Position numbers and translations under genes: made by a program. A DNA stretch of 64,000 bases, from assembly GCF_010682065.1 (NCBI RefSeq), contig NZ_JAAGWG010000014.1, forward strand, positions 1-64,000, read 5' to 3'. Shown here piece by piece: positions 41,486 through 50,948 of the stretch (position 1 is its first letter; each line of letters begins with the position of its first letter). A model generated the notes under the pieces. It made no database searches, was not told where the DNA came from, and saw nothing but the letters and a program-made list of their open reading frames with translations. Origin of the DNA: Blastococcus saxobsidens. Its GTDB lineage: Bacteria; Actinomycetota; Actinomycetes; Mycobacteriales; Geodermatophilaceae.

Positions 41486-43468
41486 ATGAGCGCGGAGACT
41501 GGTCCGGTGCAGGTGGCCCGGGTCGTCGTGGACGTCCCGCTGGCCCACCTGGACCGGCCGTTCGACTACGCGGTGCCGGAGAAGTTCGCCGACGTCGTCC
41601 GGGCCGGCTGCCGGGTGCGGGTGCGCTTCCACGGCCGGCTGCGCGACGGCGTCGTCTGGGAGCTCGCGGACAGCACCGACTTCGCCGGTGCCCTGCAGCC
41701 GCTCTCGCACGTGCCGTCGGGGGAGCCGGTGCTCACCCCGCAGGTGGCCCGGCTGGTCCGCGCCGTCGCCGACCGGTACGCCGGCACGGCGAGCGACGTC
41801 CTCCGGCTCGCCCTGCCGCCGCGCCGGTCGGCGGCGGAGAAGCGGCCCTCGCCCACCCCCGAGGAGCTGCCCGAGCCGCCGGACCCGGCCGGATTCGCCC
41901 GCTACCAGGCCGGGCCGGCGCTGCTGACGGCGCTGGCCGAGGGGCGGCCCGCGCGGGCGGTCTGGACGGCGCTGCCGGGGGAGGACTGGCCCACCCGGCT
42001 GGTGGAGCTGTGCCGGGCCGCGCTGTCCGGCCGCCGCGGGGCCCTGGTGGTCGTGCCCGACGGCAAGGACCTCGACCGGCTCACGGCCGCGGCGGAGCGG
42101 CTGCTGCCGGCCGACTCGTTCACCGTGCTGAGGGCCGACGACTCGCCGGAGAGGCGCTACCGCCGGTTCCTGGCCGCCTCCCGGGGCGCCGCACAGGTGG
42201 TGATGGGCACCCGGGCGGCCATGTTCGCCCCCGTCCGCGACCTGGGCCTGGTGGTCGTCTGGGACGACGGCGACGACCTGCACTCCGACGACCACGCGCC
42301 CTATCCGCACGCGCGCGACGTGCTGGTGCAGCGGGCCTGGCTGGACTCCTGCGCCGCAGTGGTCGCCGGAACCTCGCGCACCGCCGAGGCCGCGCTGCTG
42401 GTCGAGTCGGGGTGGGCGCACGAGCTCGTCGCCGACCGTGCGGTGCTGCGGTCCGCGGCGCCCCGGGTGCAGGCGCTCGGTGACGACTTCGAGCTGGCCC
42501 GCGATCCGGCCGCCCGCACCGCCCGGCTGCCCTCGCTGGCCTACGAGGTGGCCCGCAAGGCGCTGGCCGCCGGAGCGCCGGTCCTGGTGCAGGTGCCGCG
42601 GCGGGGGTACGTCCCGTCGCTGTCGTGCGCCCGCTGCCGGGCGCCCGCGCGGTGCGCGCACTGCGCCGGGCCGCTGGGCATCTCGCCGCGTCCCGGTCCG
42701 GGGGGCAGCCGGATCCCGGCCTGCCGCTGGTGCGCCCGCCCTGCCGCCACCTTCGACTGCCCGCACTGCCACGCCACCAAGCTGCGCGCCGCGGTGATCG
42801 GGGAGTCCCGTACGGCCGAGGAGCTGGCCCGCGCCTTCCCGGGCACCAGCGTCCGGACGTCGGGCAGCACGTCCGGGGTGCTCGCATCGGTGCCGGGCGG
42901 GCCGGCGCTCGTGGTGGCCACGCCGGGGGCCGAGCCGGTGGCCGGGGGCGGCTACGGCGCCGCGCTGCTGCTGGACTCCTGGGCGCTCCTGGGCCGGGCC
43001 GACCTGCGGGCGGGTGAGGAGACGCTGCGCCGGTGGACCAACGCCGCGTCCCTGGTCCGCCCGGCGTCGGCCGGGGGGTCGGTCGTCGTCGCCGCGGACG
43101 CCGCGCACCCGGTGGTGCAGGCGCTGGTCCGCTGGGACCCGGCGTGGCTGGCCGAGCGGGAGCTGGCCGACCGGCGGGAGCTCGGCTTCCCGCCGGTGAC
43201 CCGGATGGCGTCGCTGGCGGGGTCGCCGGCCGCGCTCGCGGAGTTCCTGGCCGCGGCCCGGCTGCCGGCCGACGCCGACCTGCTCGGCCCTGTGCCGGAG
43301 CGGCCGCGACCCGGGCAGGAGGGCGAGCGGGAGCGGTACCTGGTCCGGGTGCCGCGCGCCGAGGGCGGGGCGCTGGCGCACGCGCTGGCCCAGGTCCAGG
43401 GCGTGCGCAGTGCGCGGAAGGCCCCCGAGCACGTCCGCGTCCAGCTGGATCCGCTCGACCTCGTCTGA
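41486..43468 (+). CDS. priA: PriA-like primosomal protein without ATPase motifs
   Basis: 660 aa. Shows the PriA layout: 3'-DNA-binding domain (VARVVVDVPLAHLDRPFDYAVPE), helicase-like middle, and zinc-binding cysteine clusters at about residues 380-432 (CARC, CAHC, CRWC, CPHC). The Walker A loop is missing, and the DEAH box is replaced by VVWDDGDDLHS. This degenerate form is known from mycobacteria and other actinobacteria, so it should bind forks and proteins rather than unwind DNA. ATG at 41486 closely follows the metK hairpin. Confidence 0.9.
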   Translation: MSAETGPVQVARVVVDVPLAHLDRPFDYAVPEKFADVVRAGCRVRVRFHGRLRDGVVWELADSTDFAGALQPLSHVPSGEPVLTPQVARLVRAVADRYAGTASDVLRLALPPRRSAAEKRPSPTPEELPEPPDPAGFARYQAGPALLTALAEGRPARAVWTALPGEDWPTRLVELCRAALSGRRGALVVVPDGKDLDRLTAAAERLLPADSFTVLRADDSPERRYRRFLAASRGAAQVVMGTRAAMFAPVRDLGLVVVWDDGDDLHSDDHAPYPHARDVLVQRAWLDSCAAVVAGTSRTAEAALLVESGWAHELVADRAVLRSAAPRVQALGDDFELARDPAARTARLPSLAYEVARKALAAGAPVLVQVPRRGYVPSLSCARCRAPARCAHCAGPLGISPRPGPGGSRIPACRWCARPAATFDCPHCHATKLRAAVIGESRTAEELARAFPGTSVRTSGSTSGVLASVPGGPALVVATPGAEPVAGGGYGAALLLDSWALLGRADLRAGEETLRRWTNAASLVRPASAGGSVVVAADAAHPVVQALVRWDPAWLAERELADRRELGFPPVTRMASLAGSPAALAEFLAAARLPADADLLGPVPERPRPGQEGERERYLVRVPRAEGGALAHALAQVQGVRSARKAPEHVRVQLDPLDLV

Positions 43469-43475
43469 GCGGTGT

Positions 43476-43537
43476 TTACAACGTAAGTGTGCCCGCGTCC
43501 GGCTCGGGTACGTGGCCTCTCGTCCCCCGATCGGGGG
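43476..43537 (+). promoter_or_regulatory. Two palindromes upstream of the anchored secreted protein
   Basis: TTAC-AAC-GTAA (43476-43486) is an AT-rich dyad in very GC-rich DNA, 8 nt after the priA stop. CCCCCGATCGGGGG (43524-43537) is a perfect 14-bp palindrome. Either could be an operator or part of the promoter for the gene at 43626. No regulator can be named. Confidence 0.35.
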
Positions 43538-43625
43538 CCGCGCGCGGACGGCGTGCGACCGGATCCCGGCGACGCCGCGGCGGTCGCGGCCGTGCGCGCT
43601 CACCACGAACCCGAGGAGCACCTCA

Positions 43626-44312
43626 GTGACTGCTGCACGCCCGTCTCCCGACCCGGCCCGCCCGGTCGGCGCCACCCCCGTCTCCGGTGGGAACAAGGGC
43701 GGAGGGCGTCGCAAGGGTCTGCTCCTCGGCGCCTTGCTGCTCGCCGTCCTGCTCCTGGCGGCGCTGCTGCTGAGCCAGTGCGGTTCGGACGACGACTCCG
43801 GCAGCGACCCGGCCGGGCAGACGAGCGGCGCCGGGGGTTCGTCGTCCTCCTCGCCGTCCTCGTCCTCCTCGGCCGCTCCGTCCACCTCCGCGGGGAGCCC
43901 GTCCGGCACCGCCGGCGCCGGCGGCAGCGCGGCCGGCCAGATGGTGACCGCGGAGGGCGAGTCCGTGCTGGAGCTCGCCGCCGGCCCCGACGGTGCGGCG
44001 GCCCTGGCCGGGGTGACCGGGCAGTCGGTCACCGGCACGGCGGTGCAGGTCCTCTCGGTGCCCGCCGACGAGGGCTTCTGGGTCGGTACCTCCGACACCG
44101 ACCGGGTGTGGGTGCAGCTCACCGGCGAGGCGGGGGAGTCCCCGTACCAGGTGACCGAGGGCGACACCGTCGACTTCGAGGGCACGGTCGTCGCCCACGA
44201 GCCCGGGTTCGCCGCCGGGGTCGGCGTGGACGAGGCCGAGGGCGCGTCCGTGCTCGACGGCCAGGGACAGCACCTCGAGGTCGCGAAGTCGGCGGTCACG
44301 CTGTCGGAGTGA
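43626..44312 (+). CDS. Membrane-anchored secreted protein with Ser-rich linker
   Basis: 228 aa, unrecognised. Cytoplasmic basic N-terminus ([10 protein letters not shown], residues 21-30), one membrane helix (31-50), then a low-complexity Gly/Ser linker (about 55-100) and a compact beta-rich domain (about 105-228: [46 protein letters not shown]). The strand pattern resembles an OB fold, which is only a guess. The Cys after the helix (LLSQCGS) does not fit a lipobox. GTG start with GAGGAG 8 nt upstream. It ends in a strong hairpin. Confidence 0.75.
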   Translation: MTAARPSPDPARPVGATPVSGGNKGGGRRKGLLLGALLLAVLLLAALLLSQCGSDDDSGSDPAGQTSGAGGSSSSSPSSSSSAAPSTSAGSPSGTAGAGGSAAGQMVTAEGESVLELAAGPDGAAALAGVTGQSVTGTAVQVLSVPADEGFWVGTSDTDRVWVQLTGEAGESPYQVTEGDTVDFEGTVVAHEPGFAAGVGVDEAEGASVLDGQGQHLEVAKSAVTLSE

Positions 44313-44321
44313 CACCTCCGG

Positions 44322-44366
44322 GGTGGGTGCGCCCGGACGGCGATCAGCCCTCCGGGCGCACCCACC
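44322..44366 (+). terminator. 16-bp perfect hairpin between the secreted protein gene and def
   Basis: The arms 44322-44337 and 44351-44366 are perfectly complementary over 16 bp with a 13-nt loop. It starts 10 nt after the stop at 44312 and ends right where the def -10 box begins (44367), so terminator and promoter abut. Confidence 0.8.
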
Positions 44367-44372
44367 TACGAT
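44367..44372 (+). promoter_or_regulatory. -10 box TACGAT of a probable leaderless promoter (def-fmt-rsmB)
   Basis: TACGAT is a good TANNNT match and ends 6 nt before the def GTG at 44379, with no ribosome site. It directly follows the terminator hairpin, which makes a fresh transcription start here likely. Confidence 0.55.
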
Positions 44373-44378
44373 CGACGG

Positions 44379-44912
44379 GTGAGCGTGACCCCCATCCGCC
44401 TGTTCGGCGACCCGGTGCTGCACCGGCCCGCCGCCCCGGTCGTCGACTTCGACCGCGAGCTGCGGCAGCTCGTCGCCGACCTGACCGAGACCATGCACGC
44501 GGCCGGAGGCGCGGGTCTTGCGGCGCCGCAGATCGGCGTCGGCCTGCGGGTGTTCACCTGGTTCGTCGACGGCGAGGTCGGCCACCTGGTCAACCCCGAC
44601 GTCGTCGCGGTGGGGGAGGAGATGCAGGACGGCCCCGAGGGCTGCCTGTCGATCCCCGACCTGCGCTACGACTGCCTGCGGCACCTGCACGTGGTCGCGA
44701 CCGGCTGGAACATGCACGGCGAGCCGGTGCGCATCGAGGGCTCGGAGCTGCTCGCCCGCGCCATCCAGCACGAGACCGATCACCTCGACGGCGTGCTGTT
44801 CGTCGACCGGCTCGCCGACGCCGACCGCGCGGCCGCGCTCGCCGAGATGCAGGCCGCCGAGTGGGCCGGTCACGCCAGCTACCTCCCCGTCGTGAAGGTG
44901 AGCCCGCACTGA
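44379..44912 (+). CDS. def: Peptide deformylase
   Basis: 177 aa. Metalloenzyme removing the formyl group from nascent proteins. All three motifs are present: [22 protein letters not shown] (metal Cys) and [12 protein letters not shown] (metal His pair and catalytic Glu). GTG at 44379 is preferred because of its -10 box; a GTG two codons on is possible. Its TGA lies within the start overlap of fmt, so formylation and deformylation enzymes are co-translated. Confidence 0.96.
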   Translation: MSVTPIRLFGDPVLHRPAAPVVDFDRELRQLVADLTETMHAAGGAGLAAPQIGVGLRVFTWFVDGEVGHLVNPDVVAVGEEMQDGPEGCLSIPDLRYDCLRHLHVVATGWNMHGEPVRIEGSELLARAIQHETDHLDGVLFVDRLADADRAAALAEMQAAEWAGHASYLPVVKVSPH

Positions 44913-45838
44913 AGCTCCTGTTCGCCGGTACTCCGGCGCCCGCCGTCCCGTCGCTGGAGGCGCTGATCGCCTCCGGCCACGACGTCGTCGCCGTCCTGAC
45001 CCGGCCCGATGCCCGCTCCGGACGGGGGCGGAAGGTGAGTCGCTCGCCGGTGGCCGAGCGGGCGGACGAGGCCGGGATCCCGGTGCTGCAGCCGCGCTCG
45101 CCCCGTGAGCCGGAGTTCCTGGCGCAGCTGGCCGACCTCGCCGTCGACTGCGCGCCGGTGGTGGCCTACGGCGCGCTCGTCCCGCAGGCGGCCCTGGACC
45201 TGCCGCGGCACGGCTGGGTCAACCTGCACTTCTCGCTGCTGCCCGCCTGGCGCGGGGCGGCTCCGGTGCAGCACGCGATCATGGCCGGCGACGAGGTGAC
45301 CGGTGCCTCGACCTTCCTGCTCGAGGCCGGCCTGGACACCGGCCCGGTCTTCGGGACGCTCACCGAGGCGATCGGGCGGCGCGACACGGCCGGGGACCTG
45401 CTGGACCGGCTGGCGGTCGGCGGCGCGCAGCTGCTCGTGGCCACCCTGGACGGCATCCAGGCCGGCGCCCTGGAGCCGCAGCCCCAGCCGTCGGACGGCG
45501 TCAGCCTGGCCCCGAAGGTGGAGAGCGCCGACGCCCGTGTCGACTGGGCGCTGCCCGCACACGTGGTGGACCGGCGCGTCCGCGGCGTGACGCCCGCCCC
45601 GGGCGCGTGGACGACGTGGCGCGGCGAGCGCATGCGCGTCGCGCCCGTGGAGCCCGTGGCCGGCGGGCCCGACCTGGCGCCCGGCGAGGTGCTGCTCGAC
45701 GGCCGTGCCGTCGTCGTCGGCACGGGCAACGGAGCGGTGCGGCTCTCCGAGGTGCAGCCGGCCGGCAAGCGGATGCTGCCGGCCGCCGACTGGGCCCGGG
45801 GCGCGCGGCCCGCGGCCGGCGAGCGGGTGGGCGAGTGA
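44909..45838 (+). CDS. fmt: Methionyl-tRNA formyltransferase, apparent CTG start
   Basis: 309 aa. Formylates initiator Met-tRNA with 10-formyl-THF. The N-terminus reads [19 protein letters not shown], matching the normal MRLVFAGTP... start, so the first codon must be CTG at 44909. This CTG overlaps the def stop (CTGA), mimicking the usual ATGA/GTGA coupling, and AAGGTGAG lies 6 nt upstream. No ATG, GTG or TTG occurs in frame near it; the next (GTG in RKVSRSP, about codon 43) would remove the Rossmann start. The catalytic [15 protein letters not shown] and [15 protein letters not shown] segments are normal. Confidence 0.93.
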   Translation: MKLLFAGTPAPAVPSLEALIASGHDVVAVLTRPDARSGRGRKVSRSPVAERADEAGIPVLQPRSPREPEFLAQLADLAVDCAPVVAYGALVPQAALDLPRHGWVNLHFSLLPAWRGAAPVQHAIMAGDEVTGASTFLLEAGLDTGPVFGTLTEAIGRRDTAGDLLDRLAVGGAQLLVATLDGIQAGALEPQPQPSDGVSLAPKVESADARVDWALPAHVVDRRVRGVTPAPGAWTTWRGERMRVAPVEPVAGGPDLAPGEVLLDGRAVVVGTGNGAVRLSEVQPAGKRMLPAADWARGARPAAGERVGE

Positions 45839-47214
45839 CCCGGCCGCCGTCGCGGCGCGGTCCCCGCCGGCACCCGGGCACCCGTCGCCCGGTGCTGGAC
45901 GGGCCGCGGCTGACCGCCTACGACGTCCTGGACGCCGTCAGCTCGCGGGAGGCGTTCGCCAACCTGCTGCTGCCGCAGCTGCTGCGCGAGCGCCGGCTGG
46001 ACGCCCGCGACGCCGCGTTCACCACGCAGCTGGCCTACGGCGCGCTGCGGGCCCAGGGCACCCTCGACGCGATCCTCACCGGGCTGGTGTCCCGTCCGCT
46101 GGCCGAGCTCGACCCGCGGGTGCTGGATCTGCTGCGGCTCGGCGCGTACCAGATCGTCGACCTCCGGGTGCCGGCGCACGCCGCCGTCGACACGACCGTG
46201 GACCTGACCCGCGCCATCGTCGGGCCGGGGGCGGCCGGGCTGGTCAACGCCGTGCTGCGCAAGGTGGCCGCGGGCGGTGACCGGGACGCCTGGCTGGCCG
46301 CCCTCGGGGCCGACGGTGACGAGCGGCTGGGGCTGGCCACCGACCACCCCCGCTGGATCGTCGAGGCGTGGCGGGAGGCGCTGGGCGGCGACGAGGAGCT
46401 GGAGCCGGCGCTGTTCGCCGACGACGAGGCGCCGGAGGTGCACCTGGTCGCCCGGCGCATGACCCGCGAGGAGCTGGTGACCGAGGCCGGTGGCGAGCCA
46501 GGCCCATGGTCGCCGTATGCGGTGCGGCTCGGTGGGGGAGACCCCGGCCGGCTGGCGTCGGTGCGCTCCGGCCGCGCCGCCGTGCAGGACGAGGGCAGCC
46601 AGCTCGCCGCCCTGCTGCTCACCCGCGCCCCGCTGGAGGGACCGGACGCCGCCTGGCTGGACATGTGCGCCGGGCCCGGCGGCAAGTCCGGACTGCTGGC
46701 CGCCACCCGGCCCGACGGCGTGCGGCTCACCGCGGCCGACCGCGCCCCGCACCGTGCGGACCTCGTCCGCCAGGCGCTGCGCGACGAGCGGGACGTCGAG
46801 GTGCTGGCAGCTGACGGGACGCAGCCGCCGTGGCAGCCCGGCTCGTTCGACCGCGTGCTGCTCGATGCGCCGTGCACCGGGTTGGGCGCGCTGCGCCGCC
46901 GCCCGGAGGTGCGCTGGCGGCGGACGGCCGAGGACGTCGCGCCGCTGGCGGAGCTGCAGACGGCGTTGCTGGACAGCGCCCTGCGCTCGGTCCGGGTGGG
47001 TGGCGTGGTCGCCTACGTGACCTGCTCACCGCACACTGCCGAGACCACCGACGTGGTGGAGGTCGCGGCGCGGCGGGACGACGTCGAGGTGCTGCCCGTG
47101 GCGCCGCTGTTCCCGGAGGTCCCGGACATCGCCCGTGGTGAGCACGGGCAGCTCTGGCCGCACCGGCACGGCACCGACGCCATGTTCATGGCGCTGCTCC
47201 GCCGCACCCGCTGA
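45835..47214 (+). CDS. rsmB: 16S rRNA (cytosine-967-C5)-methyltransferase
   Basis: 459 aa. N-terminal NusB-like RNA-binding domain (residues about 20-150: [23 protein letters not shown]), then the Rossmann methyltransferase with SAM loop [23 protein letters not shown] (first conserved Cys) and AYVTCSPH (catalytic Cys). GTG at 45835 overlaps the fmt stop. In mycobacteria rpe follows directly (fmt-fmu-rpe); here a 3.7-kb reverse-strand block lies between. Confidence 0.95.
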   Translation: MTRPPSRRGPRRHPGTRRPVLDGPRLTAYDVLDAVSSREAFANLLLPQLLRERRLDARDAAFTTQLAYGALRAQGTLDAILTGLVSRPLAELDPRVLDLLRLGAYQIVDLRVPAHAAVDTTVDLTRAIVGPGAAGLVNAVLRKVAAGGDRDAWLAALGADGDERLGLATDHPRWIVEAWREALGGDEELEPALFADDEAPEVHLVARRMTREELVTEAGGEPGPWSPYAVRLGGGDPGRLASVRSGRAAVQDEGSQLAALLLTRAPLEGPDAAWLDMCAGPGGKSGLLAATRPDGVRLTAADRAPHRADLVRQALRDERDVEVLAADGTQPPWQPGSFDRVLLDAPCTGLGALRRRPEVRWRRTAEDVAPLAELQTALLDSALRSVRVGGVVAYVTCSPHTAETTDVVEVAARRDDVEVLPVAPLFPEVPDIARGEHGQLWPHRHGTDAMFMALLRRTR

Positions 47215-47221
47215 CGCCTGC

Positions 47222-48751
47222 TCAGAAGGGCGGCGGGTCGTCGGCCAGGTGCGGTGGTGGCGGCGGTGGTCCGGTGAGCACGCGGTAGCCGGGTGGGCGG
47301 CTGATCCGGGTGACGCCGGAGGGTGTGGTGACGGTGAGCACGCCGTCGGCGTCGAGGGTGTGGGTCCAGCCGGGTGCGTGGGTCTTGAGCCGGTGGTGGC
47401 GTCGGCACAGGCAGCACAGGTTGTCGCAGGAGGTGTCCCCGCCGTCGGCGTGCGGGACGACGTGGTCGAGGTCGGCCCAGCCGGCGCGCACGGTGCAGCC
47501 GGGGTGCCGGCAGGTGCGGTCCCGGGTTCGTAGGAACCGCTGCTGGGCGGGTGTGGGGCGGTACCGGTCGACCGCGCCGGGCGGGCCCAGGACCGGGCAG
47601 GCGCAGGTTCCGTCGGGGTGGTCGGGGCAGCCGCGGGCGGCCAGCCGTTCCAGCTCTCGGCGGCCGGTGAGTGCGAGCAGGGCGCCGGTGGCGTCGGTGA
47701 TCGCGATGTCCAGGGTGCCGCCGGCCGGTGCCTGCACGCCGCCGGGGCACAGGGCGTCGAGCTGGGTGAGCAGTTCGCGCAGGTGGGCGGCGGTGATGGG
47801 CTCGCCGTCGACCTCGCCGACCGGCGCGGGAATCCCGGGCGGGGTGATGGCCGGCCGCGGGGCCAGGGCCGTGAGCGGTGCGATCACGGTCAGGTGGGCG
47901 GTGACCGGCGGCTGCTCCTGCCAGGGGCGCAGCAGGAGGTCGGCGACGGCACCGGCGCGCAGCATCCCGATCGGGCGGAGGTCACCGGCGCGCTTCGCCG
48001 CCTGGGCGTGCCGGTCGACCGCGTCCCGGCAGGCGCGGGCCTCGGGGTGCGGCAGAAGGGCGCGGAACTCGCTCATGCCGTCCCCGACCGGGCGCACGGT
48101 CACGTCGGTTCCGCGGCGGCGGTGCTCCCGCCGCCGGTCGGCGGCGGCGGCGTCGCGGGCGATCAGCTCGGCGCGCACCGCCTCCCGCAGCCTGCCCACC
48201 CCGAGTTCGCTCGCGACCGGCAGCACCGCGGCCTCCGCCCCGGCGATCACTGCTGGGTCGGTCTCCCGGCCCACCGCGGCGACCTCGGCGGCGATCGCCC
48301 GGGCACGGGGCCAGTCCAGCCGCCCCATCCGCAGCTCGCTGAACGTGGCCGGCAGCACGGTGGTCAGGACCTCGGCGTGCTCGAGCAGGGTGACCGCGGC
48401 GGCCCGGCTGCAGTTCTGCGCCGCCGCCAGCTCGTCGGGCACGAACTCGCTGGCGTCCGGCGGGCCGGTCTGCCCAGGACGCTCACCGCCTGGCAGCGGA
48501 TCGGCCGGCGCCGGGCGGGCGGCGGCCAGGTCCATCACCAGCTCCACCCGGAGTGCAGCCAGCTGCGCCTCGGCCGCCACGACCTGACCCAACAGCGCCG
48601 CGGCCTCGGCGGCGCTGCGGCGGGCCGGCAACCAGGCGCTCAACGGCTCGGCACACGGCAACGGATCGGGATCGGCCAGCTCCCACGGCGAGGGCAGCGG
48701 GTCGACCGGCAGCACGGTCACCCCGACCGCGAACCCCGCCACCGACGACAT
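47222..48751 (-). CDS. DUF222/13E12-repeat HNH endonuclease domain protein
   Basis: 509 aa. Helical DUF222 domain (about residues 45-330), then a C-terminal HNH module (about 415-452): CRHPGCTVRAGWADLDHVV, ADGGDTSCDNLCCLCRRHH, with paired cysteines for zinc and the D-H of the nuclease core. It ends in a Pro-rich tail. These proteins are multicopy in many actinobacteria (13E12 family in mycobacteria) and of unknown role, perhaps linked to mobile DNA. ATG at 48751 follows a TAGCCT box by 6 nt, so a leaderless start. Convergent with rsmB, stops 7 nt apart. Confidence 0.88.
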   Translation of the reverse strand: MSSVAGFAVGVTVLPVDPLPSPWELADPDPLPCAEPLSAWLPARRSAAEAAALLGQVVAAEAQLAALRVELVMDLAAARPAPADPLPGGERPGQTGPPDASEFVPDELAAAQNCSRAAAVTLLEHAEVLTTVLPATFSELRMGRLDWPRARAIAAEVAAVGRETDPAVIAGAEAAVLPVASELGVGRLREAVRAELIARDAAAADRRREHRRRGTDVTVRPVGDGMSEFRALLPHPEARACRDAVDRHAQAAKRAGDLRPIGMLRAGAVADLLLRPWQEQPPVTAHLTVIAPLTALAPRPAITPPGIPAPVGEVDGEPITAAHLRELLTQLDALCPGGVQAPAGGTLDIAITDATGALLALTGRRELERLAARGCPDHPDGTCACPVLGPPGAVDRYRPTPAQQRFLRTRDRTCRHPGCTVRAGWADLDHVVPHADGGDTSCDNLCCLCRRHHRLKTHAPGWTHTLDADGVLTVTTPSGVTRISRPPGYRVLTGPPPPPPHLADDPPPF

Positions 48752-48757
48752 ACCCGC

Positions 48758-48763
48758 AGGCTA
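48758..48763 (-). promoter_or_regulatory. -10 box TAGCCT of a probable leaderless promoter (HNH gene)
   Basis: On the minus strand TAGCCT is followed by 6 nt (GCGGGT) and then ATG, with no ribosome site. It matches the layout at the other leaderless-type starts in the window. Confidence 0.45.
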
Positions 48764-48846
48764 GGCAGGGGGTACGACAGTTCTGCGCCGCGCGACCGAG
48801 GCGCCGGCCGGAGTCCGGCGGACCCCGGCCGACGCCCGCAGAGCCC

Positions 48847-50325
48847 TCAGAACGGGAACTTGCGCTTGGTGTGCTGGACGCTCACCCAGTGGTCGGTGGT
48901 GAACTCCTCGATCGCCCACTCGCCGCCGAAGCGCCCGAGCCCCGAGTCCTTCTCGCCGCCGAACGCGGTGTTGTTCTCGTCGTTGAGCGGCGAGTCGTTG
49001 ACGTGGGTCATCCCGGCCTCGACCCGGAGCGCGAAGTTGACGCCGCGCAGCGTGTCCTCGGTGAACACCGCGCTGGACAGCCCGTACTCGGTGTCGTTCG
49101 CGATGGCGAGGGCGTCGGCCTCGTCGCGGGCCCGGATGATGGTCACCACCGGCCCGAACATCTCCTGCCGGGCGCTGGCCACGGTGTTGTCGCCCAGCAG
49201 CACGTGCGGCGGGAGCACCGAGCCGATCGGGCCGGAGGGGTCCCCGCCGAGCACCTGCCGGGCGCCGTCCTTCCGAGCCTCGGCGATCTTCTCCTGGATG
49301 CCCTCGAGCTGGCTGCTGTTGATGATCGGCCCGATCACGGTGTCGTCCTCGCGCGGGTCGCCGGCCTTGAGCCCACGGGCCCGCTCGACGAAGCGCTCCA
49401 CGAACGCGTCGTGCACCGAGTCGTCCACCACGATCCGGTTGGTGATCATGCAGACCTGACCCTGGTGGAAGAACTTGCCGAAGATCGCCGCGTCCACCGC
49501 GTAGCCGAGGTCGGCGTCGTCCAGCACGACCAGCGGACCGTTCCCGCCGAGCTCCAGGGAGAGCTTCTTCAGCCCGGCCTTCTCCGCGATCCCCTTGCCG
49601 ACCGGGGTCGACCCGGTGAAGGAGACGACCCGGGGCGTCGGGTGGGAGACGATCGCGTCGCCGATGTCGCGACCCGCCCCGATGAGGACGGAGAGCAGCC
49701 CCTCGGGCAACCCGGCCTCCTCGTAGATCTTGGCCAGCAGCAGGCCGCCGGTCACCGGGGTGTCACCGGCCGGCTTGAGGACGACGGCGTTGCCCGTGGC
49801 CAGCGCGGGGGCCACCGAGCGGTTGGACAGGTGCATCGGCACGTTCCACGGGCTGATCACGGCGACCACGCCCACCGGACGGCGGTAGACGCGGCTCTCC
49901 TTGCCCTCGATGTCGGCGGGCAGGATCCGGCCCTCGACGCGGTAGGGATAGGACGACGCCTCGTGGAAGTCCCGCAGGGTGATCGCGTACTCGAACTCGG
50001 CGGCGGGGGCGGCGGCACCGCTCTCCTCGATGTGCCAGCGCACGACCTCGTCCTTGCGCGCCTCCATGATCCGCGCGGCGCGGCGCATCACGTCGGCGCG
50101 GTCGCTGGGCAGCCGGGCCGCCCAGTCGCGCTGCGCCTCCTTGGCCTTCGCGTAGGCCTCGTCGAGGTCGTCGGAGTTCGCGAGCGGGATCTCGGTCAGC
50201 GTCTCGCCGGTGTAGGGGTTGGTGTCGGTGGCCGTCTTGCCCGCGCGACCGGCTCGCCAGGTGCCGGCGATCGGCATCCGGTCGAAGCCGTCGTAGGGCG
50301 TGGGGGCGGAGGTGTCGGAAGCCAT
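48847..50325 (-). CDS. Aldehyde dehydrogenase (NAD(P)-dependent)
   Basis: 492 aa. ALDH superfamily, similar in texture to aromatic/vanillin-type aldehyde dehydrogenases, but the substrate is not certain. Cofactor segment VVAVISPWNVPMHLSNRSVAPAL, VLKPAGDTPVTGG, FTGSTPVGKGIAEKAG, the general-base Glu in LSLELGGNGPLVV and the nucleophile Cys in FFHQGQVCMITNR (about residue 291). ATG at 50325 gives a short hydrophilic lead. It stands alone between two reverse-strand genes. Confidence 0.9.
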   Translation of the reverse strand: MASDTSAPTPYDGFDRMPIAGTWRAGRAGKTATDTNPYTGETLTEIPLANSDDLDEAYAKAKEAQRDWAARLPSDRADVMRRAARIMEARKDEVVRWHIEESGAAAPAAEFEYAITLRDFHEASSYPYRVEGRILPADIEGKESRVYRRPVGVVAVISPWNVPMHLSNRSVAPALATGNAVVLKPAGDTPVTGGLLLAKIYEEAGLPEGLLSVLIGAGRDIGDAIVSHPTPRVVSFTGSTPVGKGIAEKAGLKKLSLELGGNGPLVVLDDADLGYAVDAAIFGKFFHQGQVCMITNRIVVDDSVHDAFVERFVERARGLKAGDPREDDTVIGPIINSSQLEGIQEKIAEARKDGARQVLGGDPSGPIGSVLPPHVLLGDNTVASARQEMFGPVVTIIRARDEADALAIANDTEYGLSSAVFTEDTLRGVNFALRVEAGMTHVNDSPLNDENNTAFGGEKDSGLGRFGGEWAIEEFTTDHWVSVQHTKRKFPF

Positions 50326-50387
50326 GGTCGGGCACTACCCGGTCGTCCACAACGGACACGTGGGGCCCGGCACCCTCCGGCGCCTTG

Positions 50388-50942
50388 TCAGTCGCGCGGC
50401 GGGCCGGGAGGGTCGGCGAGCCAGTGGCGTCCGGCTCGCGCCTCGCGACATGACTCCGCGAGGAGCAGCAGCGCTGCGACCAGCGCGCACGCCGCGCCTG
50501 GGATGGTCGTGGCCAGGTCCTCCCAGGCCGCGAGCGCCAGGTGCGGGGCGAGCAGCACGAGCAGGAACAGCGGACCGAGGATCCTCATCCGGGCCATGTC
50601 CGCCGCACGACGGTCGGCCGCCTGCCGACGCCCCGGTCCCGGGTCGGCGTGCCGCCGCACCGCGTACTCGGCCAGCAGGCGCCGGCTCTGCGGCCGGCGG
50701 CCGCGCTCGGTACCGAGGAGCGCCCAGGCCACCAGCGCCAGCATCGCGCTGAAGGCGCCCGCGGTTCCCCAGCCCCCCGCGGACCACTGCGCCGGCTCCA
50801 GGCGCAGGAGCGCGACGCCGACGACGAGCGGGGGCGCGGTCAGAGCCAGGTGGCGCAGCTCGTGCCGGGCCTGGTCCCGGATCTCGGCCGTCGCGTCGTC
50901 CCCGATCAGCTCCGGGGAGGCGAACGCGCCCGGATCGTTCAC
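50388..50942 (-). CDS. Small membrane protein, four helices
   Basis: 184 aa, not recognised. Hydrophilic N-terminus (about 30 residues), then two hydrophobic helices (about 34-48 and 60-77), a basic cytoplasmic loop rich in Arg ([10 protein letters not shown]...[16 protein letters not shown]), two further helices (about 120-140 and 143-163), and a polar tail. GTG at 50942 is preceded at 6 nt by TAGGCT, again a leaderless layout. There are no enzymatic motifs. It is divergent from rpe. Confidence 0.65.
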   Translation of the reverse strand: MNDPGAFASPELIGDDATAEIRDQARHELRHLALTAPPLVVGVALLRLEPAQWSAGGWGTAGAFSAMLALVAWALLGTERGRRPQSRRLLAEYAVRRHADPGPGRRQAADRRAADMARMRILGPLFLLVLLAPHLALAAWEDLATTIPGAACALVAALLLLAESCREARAGRHWLADPPGPPRD

Positions 50943-50948
50943 GCGCGC

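Noticed and set aside
43770..43785. Lipobox in the secreted protein (LLSQC)
   Set aside because: Position -1 is Gln and the N-region is 30 residues long, so lipidation is unlikely; treated as a membrane anchor.
39977..44365. 1462-codon minus-strand open frame across metK and priA
   Set aside because: Covers well-recognised plus-strand genes and encodes only low-complexity sequence.
47618..49459. 613-codon plus-strand frame opposite the HNH and aldehyde dehydrogenase genes
   Set aside because: The minus-strand proteins carry clear HNH and ALDH motifs; the plus-strand translation is composition noise.
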